A stretch of DNA of 32,003 nt, from the NCBI GenBank assembly GCA_027624315.1, contig JAQBXX010000018.1, positions 1 through 32,003 of the forward strand. Reading direction: 5' to 3'. Under the pieces are notes generated by a model that was given only the letters and a program-made list of their open reading frames with translations, did no database searches and had not been told where the DNA came from. This document shows, piece by piece, positions 1-10,236 of the stretch (position 1 is the stretch's first letter; every line of letters starts with the position of its first letter). This DNA is from Pseudomonadota bacterium (lineage in GTDB: Bacteria > Pseudomonadota > Gammaproteobacteria > SURF-13). The position numbers and the translations under genes are program-made.

Positions 1-244
1 ACTGAAGAATATAGGGCACGTCGAATAATTACCCCATTACACAGCAGATGAGGCGGAATTGGTCTGCTGCGTTAAAGGAGTCAGAGCCCTTTAATGGATT
101 GTGGTCAATGCTCAACATACCATAGGGCATCCCCAGCTAAAAGGGCTCTGAAGCATCCCCGTTTCCACGGACTACCAGATAGAGGTCACCAATACCCAAG
201 GAGGTGTCCGATGGAATTGGAATAAGTTCCCTCTCCCTGTTTTT
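1..244. other. Unassigned left edge with inverted repeats
   Basis: I recognise no gene here. A 12-bp perfect inverted repeat (TCAGAGCCCTTT at 81-92, AAAGGGCTCTGA at 140-151) encloses 47 bp, and GCATCCCC occurs twice, at 127-134 and 153-160. A weaker 7-bp inverted repeat lies near 43-70. At 200-222 a strong Shine-Dalgarno-like AAGGAGGTG precedes a four-codon frame (ATG GAA TTG GAA TAA). The stretch could be the end of a mobile element or a degraded gene entering from the left, but no transposase residue pattern is visible. ligA ends at 245 on the minus strand with no obvious intrinsic terminator. Confidence 0.3.
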
Positions 245-2263
<2,019 letters not shown>

Positions 2264-2285
2264 TCAGCACCACTTATCCCAAAAT

Positions 2286-2319
2286 CCCCTCCCCCTAGAA
2301 GGGGGAGGGTTAGGGTGGG
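2286..2319. repeat. GC hairpin plus G-run repeat, plus orientation
   Basis: A 10-bp stem (CCCTCCCCCT at 2287-2296, AGGGGGAGGG at 2300-2309) is followed by TTAGGGTGGG. The G-runs at 2301-2319 fit a G-quadruplex motif on the plus strand. Hairpin-plus-GGG repeats of this type are common between genes in many proteobacteria. Together with the module at 2349-2383 it forms a head-to-head pair inside the zipA-ligA gap. Confidence 0.7.
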
Positions 2320-2348
2320 AGTGTAAGGCTGATAGATCAAGCCTTCTA

Positions 2349-2383
2349 CCCTCCCCCTCGCCCCCTCCCTGCAAGGGAGGGGG
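2349..2383. repeat. GC hairpin plus G-run repeat, minus orientation
   Basis: A 10-bp stem (CCCCCTCCCT at 2361-2370, AGGGAGGGGG at 2374-2383) with a 3-nt loop. On the minus strand, which is the mRNA sense of zipA-ligA, bases 2349-2369 read GGG-A-GGGGG-CGA-GGGGG-A-GGG, a full G-quadruplex motif. It lies directly downstream of the zipA stop and could attenuate or process the transcript before ligA. There is no U-run, so it is not a classical terminator. Confidence 0.65.
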
Positions 2384-2398
2384 GTTATGAGATAAGGT

Positions 2399-3007
2399 CT
2401 AGTCATGCTGCTTCTGTGCCAGCAGCAACCTGCGATTGAAATCACGAATCTGTTCGCGCGTGTGCTCCACCGTTTGCAACGTAAGCACGCTGCGCCGCTC
2501 ATCGCACACCTCGCCGCCGAGTGCGTGCGCCAGCCGTCGCGCCTGATCGATCATGTCCTCATACATCGCGAGCGCGTCTGTCGGGCCTGGCAGACGCGCG
2601 AACAGGACGAGCCCGGTGGTGGAAAACGTCTCGATGTGATCGAGATCAAAGCTGCCCGGTTCGAGCATGCTCGCAAGACTGAACAGTACGCGCGGGCCGG
2701 AGGCATGTTCAGTCATACGATGAAAGATGTGCCGCGCACCGAAGACGAGGTCGGCGTTTTGTGCCGCAGCGAGTATGTCCACGCCGCGGAAGGGCTGGCC
2801 CGCAGGCGCCAGGATATGCAGCGTGATGATGTGGCTGGGGACGCTCTTCGGAGGCAGGGTGGTCGTGGGTACACTTTCGGCGGGTGTAACAGGCGCAGCG
2901 TTTTTCGCCTGCGCACCCTGTGCACCACGGCGTCTGTGTCTTTCCCACAGATACAGCACGCCGATCAGCAGCGCACCCAGCAGGATCAGTGTTACGCGCA
3001 GGCTCAT
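2399..3007 (-). CDS. zipA: Cell division protein ZipA
   Basis: Inner-membrane anchor that binds the C-terminal tail of FtsZ and tethers the Z-ring. The 202 residues begin with one membrane segment (about 5-21, VTLILLGALLIGVLYLW), then a basic stretch (ERHRRRG), a short linker poor in the usual P/Q repeats, and the FtsZ-binding domain from about residue 60 (IITLHILAPAGQPFRGVDIL) to 195. It is shorter than E. coli ZipA (328) because the linker is short, as in many relatives. It begins 47 bp after smc on the same strand and precedes ligA, the familiar gammaproteobacterial order. The call rests on domain pattern and context together. Confidence 0.93.
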   Translation of the reverse strand: MSLRVTLILLGALLIGVLYLWERHRRRGAQGAQAKNAAPVTPAESVPTTTLPPKSVPSHIITLHILAPAGQPFRGVDILAAAQNADLVFGARHIFHRMTEHASGPRVLFSLASMLEPGSFDLDHIETFSTTGLVLFARLPGPTDALAMYEDMIDQARRLAHALGGEVCDERRSVLTLQTVEHTREQIRDFNRRLLLAQKQHD

Positions 3008-3054
3008 TTCGAGGAACCCATGTCAACCTCCGCCCATGCCCGATTGCCGGGTTG

Positions 3055-6000
3055 TCAGCTTGCAACCATCCGCACTGCTTCGTCCACATCCACCGCGACC
3101 AGGCGCGAGACGCCCGGCTCCTGCATGGTGACGCCGGTGAGCTGGTGCGCCATCTCCATGCTCGCCTTGTTGTGCGTGATGTAGATGAACTGGATGCGCT
3201 CCGACATCTCGCTGATGAGCTGGCAGAAGCGGCCGACGTTGGCCTCATCCAGCGGTGCATCGACCTCGTCGAGAATACAGAACGGCGCCGGATTCAGTTC
3301 GAAGATCGCCATCACCAGCGCAAGCGCGGTAAGCGCCTTTTCACCGCCGGACAATAAATGAATGGTGCTGTTGCGTTTGCCGGGCGGACGCGCCATCACC
3401 GTGACGCCGGTCGCGAGCAGGTCATCGCCGATCAGCTCCAGATAGGCACGCCCGCCGCCGAACAGGCGCGGGAACATGGTCTGCAGACCGGTGTTGACCT
3501 TCTCGAAGGTGTCCTTGAAGCGCGTACGCGTCTCGCGGTCGATCTTGCGTATCGCATCTTCCAGCGTGGTCAGCGCCTGCGTGAGGTCTTCGTGTTGCGC
3601 ATCGAGATAGGTCTTGCGCTCGGACAACTCAGCGAACTCGTCAATCGCCGCGAGGTTGATGGCGCCGAGACGCTGAATCTTCTGCTCGATCTGGCTCACC
3701 TTGTCCTGCCACTCGGTGTCCTGCGCATCTTCCGTCAATTCCGCCAGCAGCGTGGCGACTTCAAAACCTGCGGCGGTGATCTGTTCCTCCAGCGCCTGCG
3801 CGCGCACGCGCAGCTCCTGCCCCTGCAGGCGCAACTGCTCCAGACCGGAGCGGTCCTGCTGCACCTGCTGATCGATGGTGTGACGCTCCTGCTCAAGCTC
3901 ACGCAGCGCGTGGTCGATTTCCTCCAGCGTGCGCCGCGCGGCGGCGAGCGCCGTCTCTGACTGGGTGCGGCGCGCGAGCCACTGCTCCAGCTCTGTCTTA
4001 TAGGCGGCAAGCGGCGCAGCATTTTCGTGCAACGCGGCTTTCAGTTCGGTGTTGCGCGCGGTGAGTTGATCGAGCTGGTGCTGCATGCGCTGCAAACTTT
4101 GTTGCGCCGCACTCAAGGCCGTGCGCAGTGATTCGCTGCGCAGCGCTGACTGGTGCAGCGCCTCCTGATCATGCTGCGCCTGCGCGCGCGACTGCTCCAG
4201 CGCATTGCGCTGTGCCTCACGCTGCGTGACGAGTGCTTCCTGTTGATGTGTATGCAATGCAAGCTGTTGCTCGGCGTGTTGCAAGCGCTGCTGTGCCTCG
4301 CGCAGCTCACCCTGCGCCGTAGCCGTGCGCGCCTCGACGTCTTCCATCTCTGTTTGCAGGCGCCGTTCCTGCACGCGCAACTGCTCCAGCCGGCTCTGCT
4401 GGCCGCCCATCTCCGCCTTCAGTTCGCCGTAACGCCGGTGCGCCTGATTGAGCGCGCCCTGTGCGGCATCGCGGCGCGCCTCAATCTCTTGCAGCTCGGT
4501 GCGCGCCTGCTCCAGTTGCTGTTGCGTCTGCACATGCTGCTCACTGATGTGATGCAGATTGCGCGTGAGGGTTTTTATTTCCTGTTCGCGCAGCAGCACG
4601 CTGTTCGCGCTGGCCTCGCCGCCGCGCACCGCGTGCAGCCAGCCATTGCCCATCCACACACCATCGCGCGTGACGACGGATTCATGCACCTGGAGACGGG
4701 GGGCGATGGCGAGCGCCTGCGCCAGCGTATCGGCGCTGTACACATCCGCCAGCAATGCCGCGAGCGGCAGGTCAGAGCGCACCCTGGCGGCGAGCGGCGT
4801 GAGGTCACTGCGGCTGGACGGCACGGGCGGCTGCGCTGCGGTATCGAGTACGTCCAGCGTGCCCTGCGTCAGGCTGTCGAGCGTGGCGGCAAGCTCCGTC
4901 CACCCGGTCACACACACCGCACCGAGATGAAACCCGAGTACGGATTCCAGCGCGCGCTCCCAACCGCTTTCCACCTCGACGCCCTGCGCCAGACGCGGCG
5001 CATCGAGCAGTCCGCGCTCACGCAACCAGCCGGACACCGCCGCTTCGTTCTGGCCCAGCGCCTCTTGCTGCAGGGCTTCCAGCGAAGCCAGACGGTTGCG
5101 CAGAGCTTCGGCCTGCTCACGCTGCGCGTGTTGCTGATCGGCCAGGCGCTGATGCTGGGCGCGCAATTCGCTGATGCGCGCCTGCAGCGTTTCCACTTCT
5201 TGCTGCAAGTCCTGCCCCTGCTGCTCATGTTGCGTGAGCTGCTGATGCAGCACCGCGATATCCTGTTCCAGTGTGCCGAAGGAAAGTGCTGCGCGCTCCT
5301 CCTGCAAACGCAGTGCGTGCGCGCCGAGCTGGTTCACCTGTTCTTGTGCATGCTCGATGCGCGTGCGCGCGACCTGCGCCTGCTGCGCGCTTTCCGCGCT
5401 GCGACCGGAGCCTGCCTCCCACTCCGCCTGCACCGCCTGCATGGCCTGCTCGGCCTCTGTCAGCGCCGCCTGCGAGGCGCGCTGCGCCTGCTCGGCACGC
5501 GCACGCTCCGGCTCCAGTGCGGCCAACTCGCTTTCGGTCTGCGCGGCCCGTTCACGATCGGCATCGAGATGCGCCTGCGCCTCCGCCAGGCTGCGTGCCA
5601 CCTGGGCCTGATCCTGCTCCAGTTGCGTGCGCCGCTCACGTGCGTGCTGCAGGGCCTGTTCCAGCCGCGCGATCTCGCTACCCACACTGTAAAATTCTTT
5701 CTGCGCGGCATTGAAGGCATCATTGGCGTCGGTCTGCCCGCTACGCCGCTTTTCTATCGACGCCTCGACCCGGCGCTGATCGGCCATGCGCGCTTCAAGC
5801 GCGGTTTCCTGCTCGGCGGTCTCGCGCTCACGCGTGCTCACCTCGCGCTGCAACGCACGCCGGCGCAGCGCCATCAACTCCGCCTTGAGGCGGCGCTCTT
5901 CCTGCTTCAGGCGCTGATAGCGTTCGGCAGCGCTGGCCTGGCGCTGCAGACGCTCCAGTTGCTTGCCGAGTTCTTCGCGCACGTCGCTGATGCGCGCCAG

Positions 6001-6570
6001 ATTTTCGCGCGTGTGGCCCATGCGGTTTTCCGTCTCGCGCCGACGCTCCTTGTATTTGGATACGCCCGCCGCTTCCTCCAGCAACACGCGCAGGTCGTCG
6101 GGCTTGGCCTCGATCAGGCGCGAGATCATGCCCTGCTCGATGATGGCGTAGCTGTGCGAGCCGAGGCCGGTGCCGAGGAAGAGGTCGGTGATGTCGCGCC
6201 GGCGGCAGCGCGTACCGTTGAGGAAATAATCGGACTGGCCGTCGCGGCCGACCTGGCGCCGGATCGACACCTCGGAGTACTGCGCGTAAGGCCCGCCGAG
6301 GCCGCCGTCGCTGTTGTCGAATACGAGTTCGATGACGGCTTGGCCCACTGGCTTGCGTCCGCTGGCGCCATTGAAGATCACATCGGCCATGGATTCGCCG
6401 CGCAGGCTCTTGGCCGAGCCCTCGCCCATCACCCAGCGCACCGCGTCGATGATGTTGGATTTGCCGCAGCCGTTCGGGCCCACGATGGCCACCAGATTGC
6501 TCGGCAAATGCAGTGTCGTCGGGTCTACAAATGACTTGAACCCGGCCAGCTTGATCTTAGTAAGACGCAT
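3055..6570 (-). CDS. smc: Chromosome partition protein SMC
   Basis: ABC-type ATPase that acts as a dimer with ScpA and ScpB to organise and segregate the chromosome. The 1171 residues show the full architecture: Walker A GPNGCGKSN at 31-39, a long Q/E/A-rich coiled coil, a hinge around 500-650, a second coiled coil, then the signature LSGGE at about 1073-1077 and Walker B FCILDEVD at about 1097-1104. The start ATG at 6570 gives the standard MRLTKIKLAGFKSFVDPT. It is the first gene of the smc-zipA-ligA run and is divergent from queF across a 179-bp gap. The very long plus-strand open frame at 4153-6534 is its antisense shadow. Confidence 0.98.
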   Translation of the reverse strand: MRLTKIKLAGFKSFVDPTTLHLPSNLVAIVGPNGCGKSNIIDAVRWVMGEGSAKSLRGESMADVIFNGASGRKPVGQAVIELVFDNSDGGLGGPYAQYSEVSIRRQVGRDGQSDYFLNGTRCRRRDITDLFLGTGLGSHSYAIIEQGMISRLIEAKPDDLRVLLEEAAGVSKYKERRRETENRMGHTRENLARISDVREELGKQLERLQRQASAAERYQRLKQEERRLKAELMALRRRALQREVSTRERETAEQETALEARMADQRRVEASIEKRRSGQTDANDAFNAAQKEFYSVGSEIARLEQALQHARERRTQLEQDQAQVARSLAEAQAHLDADRERAAQTESELAALEPERARAEQAQRASQAALTEAEQAMQAVQAEWEAGSGRSAESAQQAQVARTRIEHAQEQVNQLGAHALRLQEERAALSFGTLEQDIAVLHQQLTQHEQQGQDLQQEVETLQARISELRAQHQRLADQQHAQREQAEALRNRLASLEALQQEALGQNEAAVSGWLRERGLLDAPRLAQGVEVESGWERALESVLGFHLGAVCVTGWTELAATLDSLTQGTLDVLDTAAQPPVPSSRSDLTPLAARVRSDLPLAALLADVYSADTLAQALAIAPRLQVHESVVTRDGVWMGNGWLHAVRGGEASANSVLLREQEIKTLTRNLHHISEQHVQTQQQLEQARTELQEIEARRDAAQGALNQAHRRYGELKAEMGGQQSRLEQLRVQERRLQTEMEDVEARTATAQGELREAQQRLQHAEQQLALHTHQQEALVTQREAQRNALEQSRAQAQHDQEALHQSALRSESLRTALSAAQQSLQRMQHQLDQLTARNTELKAALHENAAPLAAYKTELEQWLARRTQSETALAAARRTLEEIDHALRELEQERHTIDQQVQQDRSGLEQLRLQGQELRVRAQALEEQITAAGFEVATLLAELTEDAQDTEWQDKVSQIEQKIQRLGAINLAAIDEFAELSERKTYLDAQHEDLTQALTTLEDAIRKIDRETRTRFKDTFEKVNTGLQTMFPRLFGGGRAYLELIGDDLLATGVTVMARPPGKRNSTIHLLSGGEKALTALALVMAIFELNPAPFCILDEVDAPLDEANVGRFCQLISEMSERIQFIYITHNKASMEMAHQLTGVTMQEPGVSRLVAVDVDEAVRMVAS

Positions 6571-6612
6571 CGGAATTAAAGTAAGGGAGGATTTAGGTTA
6601 TTATTACATACC

Positions 6613-6703
6613 CCGCAGCTTGCTGCGGACTCAAAGCCTTGGGGTTTCCAAAGGGGAGAAGTGCAGCTCTCCCCTTTGGTCGCCCGCGCGATTTTATATC
6701 GCG
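6613..6703. promoter_or_regulatory. Three tandem palindromes between smc and queF
   Basis: The divergent gap holds three perfect inverted repeats in a row: CCGCAGC/GCTGCGG at 6613-6628 (2-nt spacer), CCAAAGGGGAGA/TCTCCCCTTTGG at 6648-6679 (8-nt loop), and CGCGAT/ATCGCG at 6687-6703. They may be operators or the queF leader structure. I see no riboswitch consensus here, including none for preQ1. Confidence 0.5.
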
Positions 6704-6749
6704 TGGTGCGAAATCAAATTGGCTGCAAAGCTAACACAAGAGCACAATC

Positions 6750-7139
6750 ATGCCCACCCAGCCCAGCAAAGAACTCGAAACCTTCACCAATCCCATGCCG
6801 GAAAGGGATTATACCATTGAGATGCGGGTGCCGGAGTTTACCTGTCTGTGCCCCAAGACCGGCCAGCCCGACTTCGCCACGATATTCATCCATTATGTGC
6901 CGCACGAGCACTGCATCGAGCTCAAGTCGCTCAAGCTGTACATGTGGAGCTACCGTAACGAGGGCGCCTTCCACGAGGCGGTGACCAACCGCATCCTGGA
7001 CGACCTGGTGCGCGCCTGCGCCCCGCACTACCTGCGTGTGCGCGCCGAGTTCTACGTGCGCGGCGGCATCTATACCACCGTCAGCGCAGAGCACCGCAGT
7101 CCCGCCTGGACGCCGCCCACGCCGGTGAGCCTTCCCTAG
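6750..7139 (+). CDS. queF: NADPH-dependent preQ0 reductase QueF (type I)
   Basis: Reduces 7-cyano-7-deazaguanine (preQ0) to preQ1 in queuosine tRNA-modification synthesis; cytosolic, T-fold enzyme. The 129 residues fit the short, single-domain (B. subtilis-like) type. The nucleophile is probably C34 in the motif CPKTGQPDF, with the acid D41 seven residues on, as in the family. The family stretch [20 protein letters not shown] follows at about 57-76. The start ATG at 6750 opens [12 protein letters not shown]. The downstream kinase begins 18 nt after the stop in the same frame. Nothing looks damaged. Confidence 0.96.
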   Translation: MPTQPSKELETFTNPMPERDYTIEMRVPEFTCLCPKTGQPDFATIFIHYVPHEHCIELKSLKLYMWSYRNEGAFHEAVTNRILDDLVRACAPHYLRVRAEFYVRGGIYTTVSAEHRSPAWTPPTPVSLP

Positions 7140-7157
7140 CTACTGGCCACTCGCCAC

Positions 7158-8477
7158 TTGCCACTGTATCTAGGCATCGACCTCGGCACCTCGGCCTGCC
7201 GTGTGTGCGCCATCGACGCGGCGGGTACGGTATGCGCCCAGGCCGCAGCCCCACTGCCGGCGCCGCAACGGGATGGCGCACGCGTGGAGCAAGACCCCGC
7301 ACTGTGGTGGCAGGCGCTCACGCTGGCGCTGCGAGAGCTGTTTCAGCACATCCCGGCGGAACAGGTAGCAGCGCTCGCCGTTGACGGCACCTCCGGCACG
7401 CTGCTGCTATGCAGCGCTTACGGTGAGCCGCTGGCCAACGCGCTGATGTACAACGACGCACGCAGCGTGTGCGAGGCGGGCTATATCGACGAGGTCGCGC
7501 CCGCCGCGAGCGGCGCCCACGGGCCGTCCAGCGCGCTCGCCAAGCTCATGCACCTGCAGGCCAGCCTCGGGCCGCGCGCGCGCTACGCGCTGACGCCTGC
7601 GGACTGGCTCGCAGTGAAGCTCGGCGCTCCGCTCGGCGTGAGTGACGCACACAATTGCCTCAAGCTCGGCTACGACGTCATCGCGCGCCGCTGGCCGGAC
7701 TGGCTCAGTCGTCTCGGCGTGCGCCGGGAGTTGTTGCCGCAGGTGGTCGTCGCGGGCACCGACATCGGCACGGTGAGTGCCGCCGCCAGCACGCAATTCG
7801 GCCTGCGTACCGGCACCCGCATCGTCGCGGGCACCACCGACAGCACCGCCGCCTTCATCGCCACCGGTGCGCGTCATGTAGGCGAAGCGGTCACCTCGCT
7901 TGGCTCCACGCTGGTGATGAAAGTACTCTCGGAGAAACCCATCTTTGCGCCGCAGTACGGCGTATACAGCCACCGGCTGGGCGACCTGTGGCTTGCGGGC
8001 GCGGGCTCCAACAGCGGCGGCGCGGTGCTGCGGCATTTCTTCACGCCGCAACAGATCGCCGCGATGACGTCGCGCCTGCATCCCGAGCGTCCCACCGGCC
8101 TCGACTACTATCCGCTGGTGGCACCGGGCGAGCGCTTTCCGGTCCATGATCCCGCGCTTGCGCCGCGCCTTGATCCACGTCCCGCCGACGACGTCGAGTT
8201 TTTTCAGGGCATGCTTGAAGGCATGGCGCGCATCGAGCAACGCGCGTATGAGGTGCTCGCCGAACTGGGCGCGCCCTACCCCGTGTCGGTGCGCAGCGTG
8301 GGCGGCGGGGCGGCGAACCAACCGTGGAGCCTCATGCGCGCGCGCCTGTTGGGCGTGCCGCTGATTACACCCGCGCAGCACGAAGCCGCCTACGGCGCGG
8401 CCCTGCTCGCGCTGCACGGCACGCGCCTGTTGCCTGCGCCGGCGTCTGCCTCAGCCGGCGGCGTGCAGCCAGCGTAA
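7158..8477 (+). CDS. FGGY-family sugar kinase, ribulokinase-like
   Basis: ATP-dependent carbohydrate kinase of the ASKHA fold, 439 residues. The N-terminal phosphate loop is YLGIDLGTSACR (D8) and the likely catalytic base is D228 in GTTDSTAAF; DGTSGTLLL is at 76-84 and LMYNDARS follows at 96-103. DGTS and MYNDAR are what I recall from the cyanobacterial/plant group (Synechococcus SePSK, Arabidopsis XK-1), which act on D-ribulose rather than xylulose. Substrate is therefore inferred as ribulose, with xylulose possible. The start is TTG at 7158: the queF stop at 7137 lies in the same frame, so no farther upstream start exists except CTG at 7143. No clear ribosome site is seen, suggesting coupling to queF. 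Its 3' end overlaps convergent cbbY by 27 bp. Confidence 0.85.
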   Translation: MPLYLGIDLGTSACRVCAIDAAGTVCAQAAAPLPAPQRDGARVEQDPALWWQALTLALRELFQHIPAEQVAALAVDGTSGTLLLCSAYGEPLANALMYNDARSVCEAGYIDEVAPAASGAHGPSSALAKLMHLQASLGPRARYALTPADWLAVKLGAPLGVSDAHNCLKLGYDVIARRWPDWLSRLGVRRELLPQVVVAGTDIGTVSAAASTQFGLRTGTRIVAGTTDSTAAFIATGARHVGEAVTSLGSTLVMKVLSEKPIFAPQYGVYSHRLGDLWLAGAGSNSGGAVLRHFFTPQQIAAMTSRLHPERPTGLDYYPLVAPGERFPVHDPALAPRLDPRPADDVEFFQGMLEGMARIEQRAYEVLAELGAPYPVSVRSVGGGAANQPWSLMRARLLGVPLITPAQHEAAYGAALLALHGTRLLPAPASASAGGVQPA

Positions 8478-9218
8478 CAACGCAACATCCACAAGGGTGC
8501 GCTGCGGCGGAACCTCGCCCTGCAATACGCGAAACGGCACATCCGGCTCGCCGAGGTCGCTCAGCACCAGGCACGCGCCGCTGAAGTCGTGGTCGTGCGT
8601 GTAGTCATTGGGTGTAACCACCGTCATCAGCCCCGCGCCGCGCGCAGACCGTACGCCGTTGGCGGAATCCTCGAACGCGATGCACTTTGCGGCAGTGAGC
8701 TTCAACTGCTGCAATGCATAGTCATAAATGTCACTCGCCGGTTTCTTCGCAGGTACAATGTCGCCCGCAGCGATCACCTCGAACCAGTCCAGCGGAATCG
8801 CCGGCCGCGCATGTTCCAGCAGCGCGACCACATTCTCGGGCGTGGTGGTGGTGGCGATGGCAAGACGCAGCCCCGCCGTGCGCGCCTCCTCCAGCAGGCG
8901 GCGCACGCCGGGACGCAATGGGATCGCACCCTGCGCCAGCATGTCAGTGTAGTGGCGCGTCTTGGCGTTGTGCAGGCGCGCGATCAGGGCATCGAGATCG
9001 GCGGGGTGTTTGAAACCGGTGTTATAACGCTCGAGATAAAAGCGCATGCGCTCCTTGCCGCCGGTCACCGCCAGCAATTCACCGTAGAGAGTCACGTCCC
9101 ATGCCCAATCCAGTCCCGCCTCGGCGAAGGCGCGATTAAACGCCACACGATGGCCATCGCGCTCGGTATCCGCCAGCGTGCCGTCCACATCAAAAATGAG
9201 CGCCGCCAGATGACTCAT
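8451..9218 (-). CDS. cbbY: HAD phosphatase of the CbbY family
   Basis: HAD-superfamily phosphatase, 255 residues. CbbY proteins hydrolyse xylulose-1,5-bisphosphate, a misfire product that inhibits RuBisCO, to xylulose-5-phosphate. The nucleophile D10 and acid D12 are in FDVDGTLADTE; LLAVTGGKERM is the CbbY-type cap signature; motif II is IATTTTPENV and motif III/IV AKKPASDIY with FEDSANGVRSA. The start ATG at 9218 gives MSHLAALIFDVDGT; the frame stays open to 9653 but that extension is antisense to dksA. It converges on and overlaps the ribulokinase-like gene, so both would act on the same pentulose pool. No RuBisCO gene is in the window, so the exact substrate is inferred. Confidence 0.88.
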   Translation of the reverse strand: MSHLAALIFDVDGTLADTERDGHRVAFNRAFAEAGLDWAWDVTLYGELLAVTGGKERMRFYLERYNTGFKHPADLDALIARLHNAKTRHYTDMLAQGAIPLRPGVRRLLEEARTAGLRLAIATTTTPENVVALLEHARPAIPLDWFEVIAAGDIVPAKKPASDIYDYALQQLKLTAAKCIAFEDSANGVRSARGAGLMTVVTPNDYTHDHDFSGACLVLSDLGEPDVPFRVLQGEVPPQRTLVDVALLRWLHAAG

Positions 9219-9306
9219 GCCAATCCCCCATGCAAAGCGGTGCAGCTTAGTCGAACACCGGCTCGCTGTCACCCACACCGCAGCCCTGCCTTGAGTCAGG
9301 AAGACA

Positions 9307-9335
9307 TTGTGACGCGGGTGGTTTTTTGCTATAAA
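9307..9335 (+). promoter_or_regulatory. Sigma-70-type promoter of dksA
   Basis: TTGTGA (9307-9312), a 17-bp spacer and TATAAA (9330-9335) place a transcription start near 9342, about 28 bp before the dksA ATG at 9370. AGGAG at 9357-9361 is the ribosome site, 8 nt from the ATG. Confidence 0.7.
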
Positions 9336-9369
9336 GTAGCGTTGATTTGCAGTTTCAGGAGAGCAGTTG

Positions 9370-10059
9370 ATGCCCGCAGCAAAGTCCAAAGTGACTAAAC
9401 CGAAAGCGCGCAAGGCGGCGCCCGTCAAAACCAAGGCCAAGGCTCCCTCGCCCAAGCCGAAGATGAAACCGAAGGCAGTTGCGCCCGCCAAATCCAAGCC
9501 CAAGGCTAAGGCTAAAGCCAAAGCCTCTGCGCCCAAGCCGAGCACACTCAAAAAGGCGTTGCCCAAGTTCAAGCGGGCACCCTTGGTGGCGCCCAAGAAA
9601 ATAGCGGCGAAGCCTGTTGCGCCCAGGCCAGCATCTACATCTTCCCAAGTCACCGCGCTGGGTTTCGCCCCTTACCAGGAACGCAAGGGCGAGGCGTACA
9701 TGAATGAGAAGCAGGTCGAACACTTCCGCCGCGTTTTGCACGCCTGGAAACGTCAGCTGATGGAGGAAGTAGATCGCACCGTGCATCACATGCAGGATGA
9801 GGCCGCCAACTATCCGGATCCCAATGATCGTGCCAGCCAGGAGGAAGAGATCACCCTCGAGTTACGCGCCCGCGACCGGGAGCGCAAGCTGATCAAGAAG
9901 ATCGACGAGGCGCTGACGAGTCTCGATATGGGTGAGTACGGCTACTGCGACATCTGCGGCGTGGAGATCGGCATCCGCCGTCTGGAGGCCCGCCCCACTG
10001 CCACACAGTGCATCGACTGCAAGATTCTGGAAGAGATCCGCGAAAAACAAATGGCCTGA
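9370..10059 (+). CDS. dksA: RNA polymerase-binding factor DksA with basic tail
   Basis: Binds the RNA polymerase secondary channel and, with ppGpp, mediates the stringent response. Of 229 residues, about 97-229 match DksA closely: GFAPYQERKGEAYMNE, coiled coil with the acidic tip D150 and D153 in YPDPNDRASQ, and the zinc site C193, C196, C214, C217, ending IREKQMA. Residues 1-89 are an extra low-complexity tail with 26 lysines, rich in alanine and proline (KPKAKAKAKAKA type), resembling histone H1-like proteins. The usual DksA is about 150 residues. The start ATG at 9370 has a good ribosome site and promoter; the TTG one codon earlier is less likely. An internal ATG within the DksA core (MNEKQ) is possible but would lose the GFAPYQ segment. 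Confidence 0.95.
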   Translation: MPAAKSKVTKPKARKAAPVKTKAKAPSPKPKMKPKAVAPAKSKPKAKAKAKASAPKPSTLKKALPKFKRAPLVAPKKIAAKPVAPRPASTSSQVTALGFAPYQERKGEAYMNEKQVEHFRRVLHAWKRQLMEEVDRTVHHMQDEAANYPDPNDRASQEEEITLELRARDRERKLIKKIDEALTSLDMGEYGYCDICGVEIGIRRLEARPTATQCIDCKILEEIREKQMA

Positions 10060-10111
10060 GGCCACCCTGACCGAGGTCAGATGCTATGTCATGCGACTTA
10101 CCCATGAGTGC

Positions 10112-10236
10112 CTTATTAAGGGCACACTCCCCGCCACGTTCCCACCCCCTGTTGAGGGGGCGGGACAGGGTGGGGGTAGAGTTAACTGGGTTTTTATTAC
10201 TCAGGAGACACATGGCCAGCCGTATCTCCTGAGTAA
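10112..10236 (-). repeat. Composite leader repeat R1 (plus-strand gene side)
   Basis: On the plus strand a G-run hairpin module (CCCCCT at 10145-10150, AGGGGG at 10155-10160; quadruplex motif GGGGG-C-GGG-ACA-GGG-T-GGGGG at 10156-10176) comes first. It is followed by the palindrome TTACTCAGGAGA (10197-10208) and TCTCCTGAGTAA (10225-10236). It is the same element as R2-R5 in inverted orientation, again with the palindrome nearest the downstream gene, whose ATG overlaps its last base. Confidence 0.8.
10211..10231 (+). CDS. Possible six-codon leader peptide in the R1 loop
   Basis: Inside the R1 palindrome loop, AGGAG at 10204-10208 is followed by ATG GCC AGC CGT ATC TCC TGA (MASRIS). The ribosome site lies in the left palindrome arm and the stop in the right arm, so translation would open the hairpin just before the next ATG at 10236. 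The frame is too short to prove by sequence alone; it may be chance. Confidence 0.2.

Noticed and set aside
200-222. Four-codon frame behind a perfect Shine-Dalgarno
   Set aside because: Too short and isolated to call a gene; possibly the relic of a lost one.
4153-6534. 793-codon plus-strand open frame
   Set aside because: It is antisense to smc, whose domains are unmistakable; long shadow frames are expected at this GC content.
9219-9653. N-terminal extension of cbbY by 145 codons
   Set aside because: The extension is antisense to dksA and its promoter; CbbY starts naturally at 9218.
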